The notes under the pieces were generated by a model. The model had not been told where the DNA came from. It saw only the letters and a list, made by a program, of their open reading frames with translations, and searched no databases. The translations under genes and the position numbers were made by a program. A DNA stretch of 64,000 bases from Candidatus Kaistia colombiensis (GTDB taxonomy: Bacteria > Pseudomonadota > Alphaproteobacteria > Rhizobiales > Kaistiaceae), in contig CP119318.1 of assembly GCA_029203105.1 (NCBI GenBank), forward strand, positions 2,680,501 to 2,744,500. Direction: 5' to 3'. This document shows, one piece after another, positions 46,640-57,801 of the stretch; within the stretch, counting starts at the first letter, position 1, and every line of letters starts with the position of its first letter.

Positions 46640-49600
46640 TCATTCCACCGCAACAGCTTCCGGCTGCGGTGCCTTTGCCTGCAGCGCCAGTTCCGTCACG
46701 GCGGCGTTGTCGACCTTGCCGGAGCCGAGCAGCGGCAGTTTCTCCACGAACAGCACCGTGCGCGGCAGCATGATTTCCGAGAGACCGCGGCTCCGCGCCA
46801 GGCGCTGGAACGCCGCCAGATCGGCATCCGGCCGCTCCGTCACCAGCACGACTTCCTCGCCCTTGCGCTCATGCGGCACCGCCGCGGCGGCGGTGGCGTG
46901 GTGCGGCCAGAATTCGCCGGCCAGTGCCTCCAGCGCGGCCAGCGAGACCATCTCGCCGCCGACCTTGGCGAAGCGCTTGGCGCGGCCGGAGATGGTGATG
47001 AAGCCGTCGTCGAGGGTGACGATGTCGCCTGTGTCGTACCAGCCGTCGACCGGCGGTTCGAGCACGCCCGGCGCCGCCACCCGGTAGTAGCCGCGCATGA
47101 CATTGGCGCCGCGGACGAGCAACTTGCCGCCCTCCTCGATGCCGGCGACCCTCTCCAGCCGCATCTCGATGCCAGGCAGTACCCGGCCGACGGAGCCGGG
47201 CCGGTTGGCCATCGGCGTATTGATCGAGATCACTGGCGCGGTCTCGGTGGTGCCATAGCCTTCCAGGAGGCGGATGCCGAACTTCTCCGACCAGACGCGC
47301 CGGGTTTCCGGCTTCACCCGCTCGGCGCCGGCGAAGACGTAGCGGATCGAATAGAAGTCGTAGGGATGCGCCATCCGGGCGTAGCCGGCGAGGAAGGTGT
47401 CGGTGCCGAACAGGATCGTGGCGTTCACGTCATAGGCCATTTCCGGCACGATCCGGTAATGCAGCGGCGAAGGGTAGAGCATCTGCCGGACGCCGGAGAA
47501 GAGCGACAGCAGGCAGCCGGCCGTCAGCCCGAAGGCGTGGAACAGCGGCAGCGCATTGAGGACCACGTCCTCGCTGGAGAAATCGATGACGCTCGCGATT
47601 TGCTGGCGGTTCGCCTGGATGGCGTGGTGGCTGAGCGAGACGCCCTTTGGCGTGCCCTCCGAGCCGGAGGTGAACAGCACCACCGCCTCGCCCTCCGGAT
47701 CGGTCGGGCGCTGGAAGGCGACGCGGCTGAGGAAGCGCGGCGCGACGCCGCCGAGCATGGCGAAGAGCTTGCGGGCGAAGCCGATCTCGCCGCGCAGATC
47801 TTCCAGATAGACCAGACGGGCATTGGCACCGAGGATGTCGGCGAGCGGCTGCAGGCGGCCCTTCTCGATGAAGAGCCGGGAGGTCAGAACCAGCTTGACC
47901 TCGGCCGCCTGGCGGGCGGCGTCGATGGCGGCCGGACCGGCGGAGAAGTTGAGCATGGCCGGGATGCGGCCCGTCACCTGCAGGGCGAAGAAGGTGACGA
48001 CGGCGGCGGTCGTGTTGGGCAGCAGCACGCCGACCCGCTCGCCCGGCGCGGATAGCTTGGCGAAGGATTTTCCGAGCGCGAAGGCACCGCGGATGATCGC
48101 GGTATAGCCAATGGGATTGCGCGTCACGTCTTCGAGGACCGGTCGCTTGCCGTGGATGTGGCGGGCGCGAAGCAGGGTGGCGAAGAGCGTCTCGGCGGCC
48201 GGGCTGGTCGCATAGACCATCTCGGTCATGATCGCCTGCAGGTGGTGGCCGGCCTCGTGCCGCCGCTTGCGGCCGACCAGGCCGGGCGTCAACTCGATCT
48301 GCCGCGCCGGCAGTACCGTCATCTGGATGTCGGGGAAGAGACGCCGCCGCACCTTGCCCTTCAACCGCGAGAAGATCGTGTACTGGGCGCCGTCGATGCG
48401 GACGGGAATGATCGGCACGTCGGCGAGTGCCGCGATCATCGCCGGGCCGTCATAAACCTTCATCAGCGCCCCGGTGACGGTGATGCGTCCTTCCGGGAAG
48501 ATCACCAGCCTCCGGCCCTCCTTGACCAGCTTGACCATCTTGCGGACGGTGAACGGGCTGGTCGGGTCGACGGGAACGAGATCGAAGAACAGGAAGGCCG
48601 GCTGCACCCACCAGCGTTCGGCGATGTACTTGTTGATCGCGAAGACGGGCTTGCCGGGCAGCAGGCAGCCGATCAGCGCCGCGTCGATGAAGGAGGTGTG
48701 GTTGACCACGACGACCGCCGCATCCTCGCCGTCGCCATAGTTTTCCAGCCCCTTTACCCGGGCGCGGAAGAAGATCTGCAGCAGGCGGTGGCCGATCGCC
48801 TTGACCAGTTCGTCGGGGACGAATTTCAGGCATACGATCGCCGCCAGAATGTTGGCGAGGCCGAGCCAGAACAGCAGTTGCAGCGTCGTGACGCCGACCG
48901 CGAGCAGCGCGGCGGCGACGACGGTGCCGAGCACCATGATGGCCGCGTTCATGATGTTGTTGCCGGCGATGGCGGCGGAACGCTCATGCGCCTCGGCGCG
49001 CGACTGCAGCAGCGCATAGAGCGGCACGGTGAACAGGCCGCCGCCGAAGGCGACGCCGACGAGGTCGATCAGCACGCGGATGCCGGCGGCCGAGGTGATG
49101 AAGGCGCCGAAGCCGAGCGCGCCGCCGGCGCCGACCGCGCCGAGCGCGCTGGCCGAATGCGACAGGTCGACCATGAAGGCGGCCATCACCAGCGCGCCGA
49201 TCGGCGTGTGGCGGGCCGAGATCCGGCCGGCGAGCAGCTTCGCCGTGGCGGCCGAGCCGAGGCCGATGCCGACGACGAAGGCGGCGACGAGCAGGTTGGC
49301 GACGATCTCGTCAACCTTCAGCGTCGACTTGGCGAAGTCGGGAAAGACCGACATCACGATCAGGCCGATCATCCAGAACCAGGAAATGCCGGAGACGGCG
49401 AGGAACAGCGAGCGCTTGCGGCGGATTGCGGCGAAGGCGTCGCGGCTGGAGCCGATGAGCGAGAAGCGGAACGTGCCGGCATTCGGCGCCGGCGGCGCGG
49501 AGGGAATGAAGAAGGCCGCGACCGCGCCGATCAGCGCGACGGTCACCAGGCCCGCGATCGCCACCCACTTGCCGCCGAGGCCGACGCTGAGGCCGCCGAA

Positions 49601-50140
49601 CAAGGTGCCGAGCAGGATGGCGACGAAGGTCGAGCCCTCGAACAGCGCATTGGCGGCGACCAGCCGGTCTCGGCCGACGAATTGCGGCAGGATCGAATAT
49701 TTGGCCGGCCCGAAAATGGTCGATTGCACGGCGTAGAAGAACATGCCGAGCAAGGCGAGGGGGGCCGAGTGGATCATGATGGCGATCGACGACAGGATCG
49801 CCAGCGCCACCTCGGCGAGCCGGGTCCAGCGCACGACCAGCTTCTTGTCGACCGTGTCGGAAAGCCGGCCGGAGACGCCCGAGAACAGGAAGAAGGGCAG
49901 CATGAACACCGCGCCGCCCAGCGTCACCGCCACCTGCGGCGACAGCCCGAACAGCTCGGCGCCGCCATAGGCGACCATGAAGCCGAAGGCGCTCTTCAGT
50001 GCATTGTCGGCAAAGGCGCCGAACCATTGCACGATGAAAAGCGGCAGAAAACCCGGCGTCTTCAGCAGCGGCGGCGAGCCGTCCTGCGCATGGCCGGGCG
50101 GCGGGGCGTCGGGCGACGATGTCTGTGCGGAAGCGTCCAT
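46640..50140 (-). CDS. aas: Acyl-[ACP]-phospholipid O-acyltransferase / lysophospholipid transporter / acyl-ACP synthetase fusion
   Basis: A 1166-residue three-part membrane protein for lysophospholipid repair. Residues 1-420 form an LplT-like MFS transporter (12 helices) that brings in lysophospholipid. Residues about 430-640 form a PlsC-type acyltransferase with NHTSFIDAAL (HX4D motif) and FPEGRITVTG. Residues about 650-1166 form an AMP-binding acyl-CoA/acyl-ACP synthetase with VLFTSGSEGTPKGVSLSH and the GYGTTETAPVI motif. In E. coli LplT and Aas are separate; the fusion is common in alphaproteobacteria. It is divergent from a TetR gene, with paired operators between. Confidence 0.93.
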   Translation of the reverse strand: MDASAQTSSPDAPPPGHAQDGSPPLLKTPGFLPLFIVQWFGAFADNALKSAFGFMVAYGGAELFGLSPQVAVTLGGAVFMLPFFLFSGVSGRLSDTVDKKLVVRWTRLAEVALAILSSIAIMIHSAPLALLGMFFYAVQSTIFGPAKYSILPQFVGRDRLVAANALFEGSTFVAILLGTLFGGLSVGLGGKWVAIAGLVTVALIGAVAAFFIPSAPPAPNAGTFRFSLIGSSRDAFAAIRRKRSLFLAVSGISWFWMIGLIVMSVFPDFAKSTLKVDEIVANLLVAAFVVGIGLGSAATAKLLAGRISARHTPIGALVMAAFMVDLSHSASALGAVGAGGALGFGAFITSAAGIRVLIDLVGVAFGGGLFTVPLYALLQSRAEAHERSAAIAGNNIMNAAIMVLGTVVAAALLAVGVTTLQLLFWLGLANILAAIVCLKFVPDELVKAIGHRLLQIFFRARVKGLENYGDGEDAAVVVVNHTSFIDAALIGCLLPGKPVFAINKYIAERWWVQPAFLFFDLVPVDPTSPFTVRKMVKLVKEGRRLVIFPEGRITVTGALMKVYDGPAMIAALADVPIIPVRIDGAQYTIFSRLKGKVRRRLFPDIQMTVLPARQIELTPGLVGRKRRHEAGHHLQAIMTEMVYATSPAAETLFATLLRARHIHGKRPVLEDVTRNPIGYTAIIRGAFALGKSFAKLSAPGERVGVLLPNTTAAVVTFFALQVTGRIPAMLNFSAGPAAIDAARQAAEVKLVLTSRLFIEKGRLQPLADILGANARLVYLEDLRGEIGFARKLFAMLGGVAPRFLSRVAFQRPTDPEGEAVVLFTSGSEGTPKGVSLSHHAIQANRQQIASVIDFSSEDVVLNALPLFHAFGLTAGCLLSLFSGVRQMLYPSPLHYRIVPEMAYDVNATILFGTDTFLAGYARMAHPYDFYSIRYVFAGAERVKPETRRVWSEKFGIRLLEGYGTTETAPVISINTPMANRPGSVGRVLPGIEMRLERVAGIEEGGKLLVRGANVMRGYYRVAAPGVLEPPVDGWYDTGDIVTLDDGFITISGRAKRFAKVGGEMVSLAALEALAGEFWPHHATAAAAVPHERKGEEVVLVTERPDADLAAFQRLARSRGLSEIMLPRTVLFVEKLPLLGSGKVDNAAVTELALQAKAPQPEAVAVE

Positions 50141-50185
50141 GGCGTCAAACCTCGGCCTGTTCGCGGCATCTCGCAAGCCGCATCA

Positions 50186-50204
50186 ATTGAACGATGTTCA
50201 ATTT
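50186..50204. promoter_or_regulatory. TetR-type operator copy 1
   Basis: Perfect palindrome AATTGAACGATGTTCAATT located between the divergent aas and tetR genes, 46 bases before the aas start. Confidence 0.8.
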
Positions 50205-50217
50205 CATACCAACGTTT

Positions 50218-50232
50218 TGAACGATGTTCAAT
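50218..50232. promoter_or_regulatory. TetR-type operator copy 2
   Basis: Second perfect copy of TTGAACGATGTTCAA, centre 30 bases from the first (about three helical turns), 62 bases before the tetR start. Two equal copies on the same DNA face suggest cooperative binding by the neighbouring regulator. Confidence 0.8.
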
Positions 50233-50293
50233 ATGTGTTACTGGACCGGATGGACGAGATCATACGCCGGGCGATTGTCTGGCAGGAGGCGAC

Positions 50294-50875
50294 ATGGCAC
50301 GACGCAGCGACCACGCCCCGGAAGAGCTGAAGCGCCTGGCGCTCGAGGCGGCGCGCGCGATCGTTACCGAGGAGGGGTCGCGCGGCCTGACCGTGCGCCG
50401 GGTCGCCGAGCGGATCGGCTATGCGCCGGGAACGATCTACAATCTCTTCGCCAATCTCGACGACCTGATCGTCCAGGTGAACGCGGCCACGCTCGATGCG
50501 CTGGCGGTCGTGTTGGTCGAGGCGGCGCAGGCGGAGCCGCGCGCGAGGCCCGAGCGGCTCGTCGAGGCCTATTTCGATTTTGTCGAGAGCCGACCGCGCC
50601 TCTGGAGCATGCTGTTTGAGCACCGCCTGCCCGAAGGCGAGGATCTTCCGGACTGGTATCGGCCGAAGCTCGCAGCCCTGATCTCCCTCGTCGCCGAGGC
50701 GCTCGGGCCGCTGATGCCGGAAGATTCCGCCGTGGCCCGGCAGGCCGCCACCGTCACGATGTGGGCCGGCCTGCATGGCATTTCGACGCTGGCGGTATCA
50801 AGCAAGCTGGCGCTGGTCGCCGACACCAAGCCGCGGGCCTTGGGACATCTCTTGGTACGGCGGATGCTGGGATAG
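50294..50875 (+). CDS. TetR/AcrR family transcriptional regulator
   Basis: A 193-residue regulator. The N-terminal helix-turn-helix reads EEGSRGLTVRRVAERIGYAPGTIYNLFANLDDLIVQVN (about residues 22-60), the standard TetR DNA-binding block, followed by an all-helical ligand domain including a TetR_C segment with WSMLFEHRLPEGEDLPDWY. Start ATG at 50294 has AGGAGG upstream. Divergent from aas with two operator copies in between: it most likely represses both aas and itself and may respond to an acyl ligand. Confidence 0.93.
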   Translation: MARRSDHAPEELKRLALEAARAIVTEEGSRGLTVRRVAERIGYAPGTIYNLFANLDDLIVQVNAATLDALAVVLVEAAQAEPRARPERLVEAYFDFVESRPRLWSMLFEHRLPEGEDLPDWYRPKLAALISLVAEALGPLMPEDSAVARQAATVTMWAGLHGISTLAVSSKLALVADTKPRALGHLLVRRMLG

Positions 50876-50887
50876 GAGCTTCGCTGG

Positions 50888-51100
50888 ACCCTCCTTCGAG
50901 GCTTCGCTGCGCGAAGCACCTCAGGATGATGGTCGGGGAGGGTGAGGGAATGGTGGAGCGATGCGAGCGCCGTCAGTGCCGACCTCAGCCTATTGTCGAG
51001 ACATCAGCTCCCGCCGGGAGCCAAAGCTCCCAATTCCATCCGACCCAAAGACCATCATCCTGAGGCGCCCCGCGCAGCCGGGCCTCGAAGGAGAGTCCAG
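50888..51100. repeat. Inverted pair of CCTCAGGATG-type repeats between tetR and the kinase gene
   Basis: Left copy at 50888-50935 (CTCCTTCGAGGC to CCTCAGGATGATGG) and an inverted right copy at 51054-51100 (CATCATCCTGAGGCG to GCCTCGAAGGAG). Each also folds on itself (GCTTCGCTGCGCGAAGC). The 250-base gap has no gene. Confidence 0.8.
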
Positions 51101-51125
51101 GGAACTCCCCAAGCTTCAGCCAGCC

Positions 51126-52133
51126 TCAAGCTTCCGCCGCCTGAGCCTCGCGCCCGATTCCGAGCGCCGCATCGAAGGCCGGCGCGATGCGGTCCGGCTG
51201 GTTGCCGGCATCGAGGCGGAAGGTCGGCGTCGTGCTGACGAGCCTGGACAGAAGCCGGAACAGCACCTGTTGCGCGCGCGGAACGCCGCCGCCGAGCAGG
51301 CCGATATTGTCGCTCAGGATCACGGTGAGCGCGTCGCCCTTGCTGAGGCGCGTGAGGCTCGCTTCGCGTTCCGAGCGCGGGCCGACCACGACGACGGCGG
51401 CGATCTTGTAACTCTTCGTGGCGTCCGGCAGCGGCATCAGCTCGGCGAGCGCCGCGCGGGTCAACGGTGCCTCGTCCTCCTCGCCGCCAAACGCGCCGAG
51501 ATGCGGTGCGATCTCGGGAAACATCGCCGCCGTCCGGCGCTGTACCTTCAGGGTGCGCGGCATGCCCCAGCCCAAGAGATCCGTGCCCTCCTGGCGCAGG
51601 ATCACCACGTCATCGCCCATATGGCCGTAGCCGCCGAGCGCCAGCGCCAGCGAGGTCGTCGTCTTGCCGAAGCCGCTCGGCGCGAACAGAAGCATGAGTT
51701 CGTCACGGCCGGACAGCATCAGCGACGCCGAGTGGATCGTCATCAGCCCGTGCCCGCGCAGCACCATGTCGAGCAGAACCGCGCCGGCCATCGAGCGAAA
51801 CGGTTGCTCGGCCGAGGCCGTGACCTGCACTTCGGTCTGCGCCCGGCCGATCTCTTCGACGATCGAGAGCTTGCCCGGCACGCGGAATTGCTGACGGTCG
51901 CCGCGGCAGCTGATCTCGCCATAGAGGCCGTCGACCAGCGTGCCGGACCAGATCAGCTCGCCCTCGGTGGCGATGTCGTCGCCGGGAGCCTCGCGAATGA
52001 CGATCTCATGCGCGACCGGACCTTCCGGCTGCTCGAAACCGGCAAGCTGCGGGAAGATCGGCGCGCCCAGCCCCTCGCGCTCGGCGACGATGTTGAAGGC
52101 GAGGCCGGGGATGACGAAACGGCTCTTGTGCAT
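51126..52133 (-). CDS. HPr-kinase-like P-loop kinase of a RiPP-type locus
   Basis: A 335-residue protein. The P-loop LFAPSGFGKTTTSLALA at residues 150-166, followed by GGYGHMGDDVVIL, matches the HprK/P fold as found in HPr-kinase-related proteins of peptide-modification clusters. In the paeninodin lasso cluster a homologous kinase phosphorylates the precursor peptide; that is known for the family, and its target here is inferred. Start ATG at 52133 overlaps the stop of the B2 gene (TGATG), so the two are coupled. The larger upstream open frame is only the other reading of the B2 gene. Confidence 0.85.
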   Translation of the reverse strand: MHKSRFVIPGLAFNIVAEREGLGAPIFPQLAGFEQPEGPVAHEIVIREAPGDDIATEGELIWSGTLVDGLYGEISCRGDRQQFRVPGKLSIVEEIGRAQTEVQVTASAEQPFRSMAGAVLLDMVLRGHGLMTIHSASLMLSGRDELMLLFAPSGFGKTTTSLALALGGYGHMGDDVVILRQEGTDLLGWGMPRTLKVQRRTAAMFPEIAPHLGAFGGEEDEAPLTRAALAELMPLPDATKSYKIAAVVVVGPRSEREASLTRLSKGDALTVILSDNIGLLGGGVPRAQQVLFRLLSRLVSTTPTFRLDAGNQPDRIAPAFDAALGIGREAQAAEA

Positions 52134-52564
52134 CAGGCGGATCCGGCGCGGTTCGTTTCGATGAAGACCGTCACCATGGTCGGTTCCGGCGGGTTGAGAA
52201 GCGGCTTGTCGTCGACGACGACCCAGCAATGGGCGGAAAGCTTGGCGCTGCCGATGCTTTTGCGGTCGACGCCGAAATACATGGCGGCCGGGATCCCCGC
52301 GAGCGTCAGGAAGCGATAGGCGAGGATGCCCTCGCGCAAGCAGCGCCGGTCGCGCATCGCCCAGGGGCGGCGCGCGGCACGTTTGGCGCGATGGGCGATA
52401 TAGGGCGCGGTCAGGCCGAGGTAGCGGCGATTGGCGCCGGCATCGGCGATCTTCATGATGTCGGCAAAATCGCGCGATTTTCGACAGCGCAGCGGCAGGG
52501 TCCGGGCCCAGAACCACATCTCGGCCCGGAACATCACCCGGCGAAGGACGCTGCCGGATGTCAC
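52133..52564 (-). CDS. Lasso-peptide B2-type transglutaminase-fold leader peptidase
   Basis: A 143-residue protein. C-terminal half has the microcin J25-McjB-type cysteine protease layout: Cys in RDRRCLREGILAYRFL (near residue 73), His in SAHCWVVVDDKPLLNP (near residue 113), with an acidic residue following as a triad member. B2 proteins cut the leader off lasso precursors. The start is a GTG at 52564 that overlaps the upstream stop (GTGA). No separate leader-recognition domain is present here because it is encoded by the preceding gene, as in split B1/B2 systems. Confidence 0.85.
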   Translation of the reverse strand: MTSGSVLRRVMFRAEMWFWARTLPLRCRKSRDFADIMKIADAGANRRYLGLTAPYIAHRAKRAARRPWAMRDRRCLREGILAYRFLTLAGIPAAMYFGVDRKSIGSAKLSAHCWVVVDDKPLLNPPEPTMVTVFIETNRAGSA

Positions 52565-52854
52565 TTGTCGATGCGGACGATCAGGCCTTCGGCGGCCAGA
52601 TGGTTGGCGAGTTCCGACATGTCGTCGCGCAGCATGGCGGCGTCGACGTCGAAAACCGCCTCCAGCTCCGTCAGGATGCCGGCGAAGTTCCGAGTCCCGT
52701 CGACGGTCGACAGGAAGGCGGCGGTGGTGTCGTTGCAGGTGAAGAGCTGGCCCGACACGGTGTCGAGCAGGACGCCGCCTTCGCCGTCGCCGAGCGGCTG
52801 AAAGCTCGTGTTTTCATGCAGCGCCCAGACGGCGCTCGGCTCGATTCGTGACAC
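52561..52854 (-). CDS. PqqD-like RRE protein (lasso B1 type)
   Basis: A 97-residue winged-helix RiPP recognition element. The pattern GEGGVLLDTVSGQLFTCNDTTAAFLSTVDGTRNFAGILTELEAVFDVDAAMLRDDMSEL...LAAEGLI is the PqqD family fold: strand pair, LN-type helix, then helices. Such proteins bind the leader of a precursor peptide and present it to the modifying enzymes. GTG start at 52854 with GGAGAG upstream. First gene of a three-gene coupled operon B1-B2-kinase. Confidence 0.88.
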   Translation of the reverse strand: MSRIEPSAVWALHENTSFQPLGDGEGGVLLDTVSGQLFTCNDTTAAFLSTVDGTRNFAGILTELEAVFDVDAAMLRDDMSELANHLAAEGLIVRIDK

Positions 52855-52990
52855 GGTGTCTCTCCGGAGGGCTGGTGCGAAACGTGGGATAGCCGAACCT
52901 CGTGTGCTTGACCAGAGGTGCGGCTTGCGGTTGGCTTACCAAGCGTCGGGTTGGTCCGATCGATTCAGAATTGCCAGCAGGGAATATGGA

Positions 52991-53110
<120 letters not shown>

Positions 53111-53249
53111 GCGGATCTTGGTTCGGTCGTGTCAGGCGTCGCTGGACGTCACCCGGCCATACCGAACTTGCGGGGCGGTGCGGAGGCATCGCCCTTTGTT
53201 CATCCGGATCGGCGGTGTCCGCCCTGCCTGCCGCTGGAGTGAGGAATGA

Positions 53250-54308
53250 ATGTCCGCCGTTGATTCTGTCGCGACCGCGCCGCTTTCGAGCGGGACGCCG
53301 CGCCGTCTGTCGCGCGCCGACGGCCGACTGCTGATCGCGCTCGCCGATCCGGAATCGAGCCTTGCACCGATGTCGCTTACTGCCGAGCGGGCTCGCTTGC
53401 TGCTGTCGCAGGCCGAGCGGCATGGCGTGCTTCCGGCCGTGCTGCGTAAGCTGCGGCCTGTCATGTCCGGCGCTGAGCTTCGGCCGGTTCGCGATGACTT
53501 CGCCGCCCGCTTTTCTGCCAGCGTCGCCTTCAACATGCAGCTGCGCGCGGAAGCGAAACGCCTGGCGACGGCGCTGCGGACCGGCGGTCAGCCGGCCCTG
53601 CTGATCAAGGGGCATGATTTCGCCGACAACCTCTATCCCGACCCGGTTCTGCGCCCGACCAGCGACATCGACCTCATCGTTCCGGTAGAGCGTCTCGCGG
53701 CGGTCGAGGCGGTGGTGGCGACGGCCGGCTTCGAGCTGCTGCCGGATCAGCGCGACGATGAGCAGATGGAGCGCAAGTGGATCCACTCGGTTCATCGCCG
53801 CGTGATGCTGGAGATCCAGGGCAACCTGGTCCATGCGCCCGGCCTCCGCTCCAAGCTCTCGCTCGGCTTTGTCGAGCTCTGCCCGCATGGCGATCCGGCC
53901 GAGGCGGCGCGGCCGTCGACACGGTTGGCGATCGCGGGTGTCCACGCCGCCAGCTCGCATCATTTCGAGCTGCTGCGGCTGGTGGTCGACGTGCTGCAGG
54001 CGGCTCGCCAGTTGAAGGGAGCGGCCGAGGAACAGGCGCTCGACAGCCTGGTTCGCCGTTCCGGCACAAGACTGGCGCTGGTTGCCGCTCTCGATCTGGC
54101 GGCAGCGCTCTATGACGACAAGCGGTGTCGGGAGCTGGCGCGGGCGCTGGCGCCGGTGCGCTTTCGGGCGGCGGCGCGGCTGCTGATCAGCGGCGATGTC
54201 GTGATGGCGATGGAGACAGGCGAACGGGCCCTGCAGTCGTGGCGGCGTTCGTTGTTCCGCGAATTGCTGAAGCGCGGCGAGGGGCGGGCTTCGCTTCCCT
54301 CGTCATGA
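53250..54308 (+). CDS. Nucleotidyltransferase family protein (NTP_transf_5-like)
   Basis: A 352-residue protein. The nucleotidyltransferase signature lies near residues 113-150: ALLIKGHDFADNLYPDPVLRPTSDIDLIVP with the metal-binding D-x-D pair (SDIDLI). The family (PF14907-type) recurs beside PqqD/HPr-kinase/B2 genes in RiPP-like clusters, where it is thought to add a nucleotide to a peptide or protein. The fold beyond about residue 200 is helical. ATG at 53250 with GGAGTGAG upstream; it is the next gene after the precursor on the same strand. Confidence 0.82.
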   Translation: MSAVDSVATAPLSSGTPRRLSRADGRLLIALADPESSLAPMSLTAERARLLLSQAERHGVLPAVLRKLRPVMSGAELRPVRDDFAARFSASVAFNMQLRAEAKRLATALRTGGQPALLIKGHDFADNLYPDPVLRPTSDIDLIVPVERLAAVEAVVATAGFELLPDQRDDEQMERKWIHSVHRRVMLEIQGNLVHAPGLRSKLSLGFVELCPHGDPAEAARPSTRLAIAGVHAASSHHFELLRLVVDVLQAARQLKGAAEEQALDSLVRRSGTRLALVAALDLAAALYDDKRCRELARALAPVRFRAAARLLISGDVVMAMETGERALQSWRRSLFRELLKRGEGRASLPSS

Positions 54309-54374
54309 GGCGAATTGAATGCTATCCGTTGTGCAACGCATCAGGGTGGTGCGCGGATTTCGACGGGGGGCAGG

Positions 54375-55052
54375 GTGCAGGTCGCCGAGATTGTTTCCTG
54401 GCTCGGTCGAACGAGCTTCTTCAACGGCCTTGAGAAGGACGACCTGACGCGTCTCGCCCAGATCGCGCGCGTCACGACCTATCCGGCCGATACGGTGCTG
54501 TTCTCGCAAGGGGACGAATCGGACGGGCTCTATTCCGTCGTCGATGGCATCGTCCGCATCTTCCTGACGGCGGACGACAGCCGCGAGCTGACGATCCAGC
54601 TTTTCGAGGAAGGCGAGGTGATCGGCGAGATCGCCCTGATCGACGGCCTGCCGCGCAGCGCTGGCGCCGCGACGCTGACCGAGACGCGGCTGATCTTCGT
54701 GCCGCGCCAGTCCTTCCTGAACCTGCTCGACAGCTCCAGCCAGCTCCAGCGCCAGATCATTCTCAGCCTCTGCGAGCGGCTTCGCCATACCAATGATCAG
54801 GTCAACCGCGCCGTGTTTTCGGATCTGCGCCACCGTCTGCTGGTGCTGTTGCGCCAGCTTGCGCTGATCCATGGCCGCATCGAGCGCGCCGTCGCCGTCG
54901 TCGAGCTGGATTTGACCCAGGGCACGCTGGCGCAAATGCTGGGCGCGAGCCGCGAGGCGGTGAACAAGCAGATCCGCGCCCTGATCAAGGAGGGCCGCCT
55001 CTCCGTCGAGGGGCATCGCATCATCGTGCATCGCTCGATGCGCGAAACCTGA
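54375..55052 (+). CDS. Crp/Fnr family transcriptional regulator
   Basis: About 225 residues: cyclic-nucleotide-binding beta-roll (FFNGLEKDDLTRLAQIARVTTYPADTVLFSQGDESDGLYSVVDGIVRIF, then GEVIGEIALIDGLPRSAGAATLTETRLIFV) and a C-terminal winged helix (LTQGTLAQMLGASREAVNKQIRALIKEGRLSVEGHRIIVH). No Cys cluster for Fe-S, so it is CRP-like rather than FNR-like. The start is probably the GTG at 54375; an upstream TTG at 54315 is in frame. It lies between the RiPP-like locus and the glycogen operon and could control either. Confidence 0.92.
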   Translation: MQVAEIVSWLGRTSFFNGLEKDDLTRLAQIARVTTYPADTVLFSQGDESDGLYSVVDGIVRIFLTADDSRELTIQLFEEGEVIGEIALIDGLPRSAGAATLTETRLIFVPRQSFLNLLDSSSQLQRQIILSLCERLRHTNDQVNRAVFSDLRHRLLVLLRQLALIHGRIERAVAVVELDLTQGTLAQMLGASREAVNKQIRALIKEGRLSVEGHRIIVHRSMRET

Positions 55053-55271
55053 GCCGACCGAGGCTACGCGTCCAAAAATAGGCTGTCGTCTAGTCGAAAC
55101 GGACTATGGCATAAGGTGCCGTAGCGACGAGTTGCCGTTCTCTGCCTTCCGGGCGAACCCCTGGGGCGTTGCAATCCGGCATTGTTGTTGCATGGAGTTC
55201 TGTCTGGCCCCAGCGATCACCGTCGGGCCGGATGCAACGCAATTCGCGGCGAGCCAGGACGAGGCCAATCG

Positions 55272-57785
<2,514 letters not shown>

Positions 57786-57801
57786 AGGGCAGGGAGATGC
57801 G

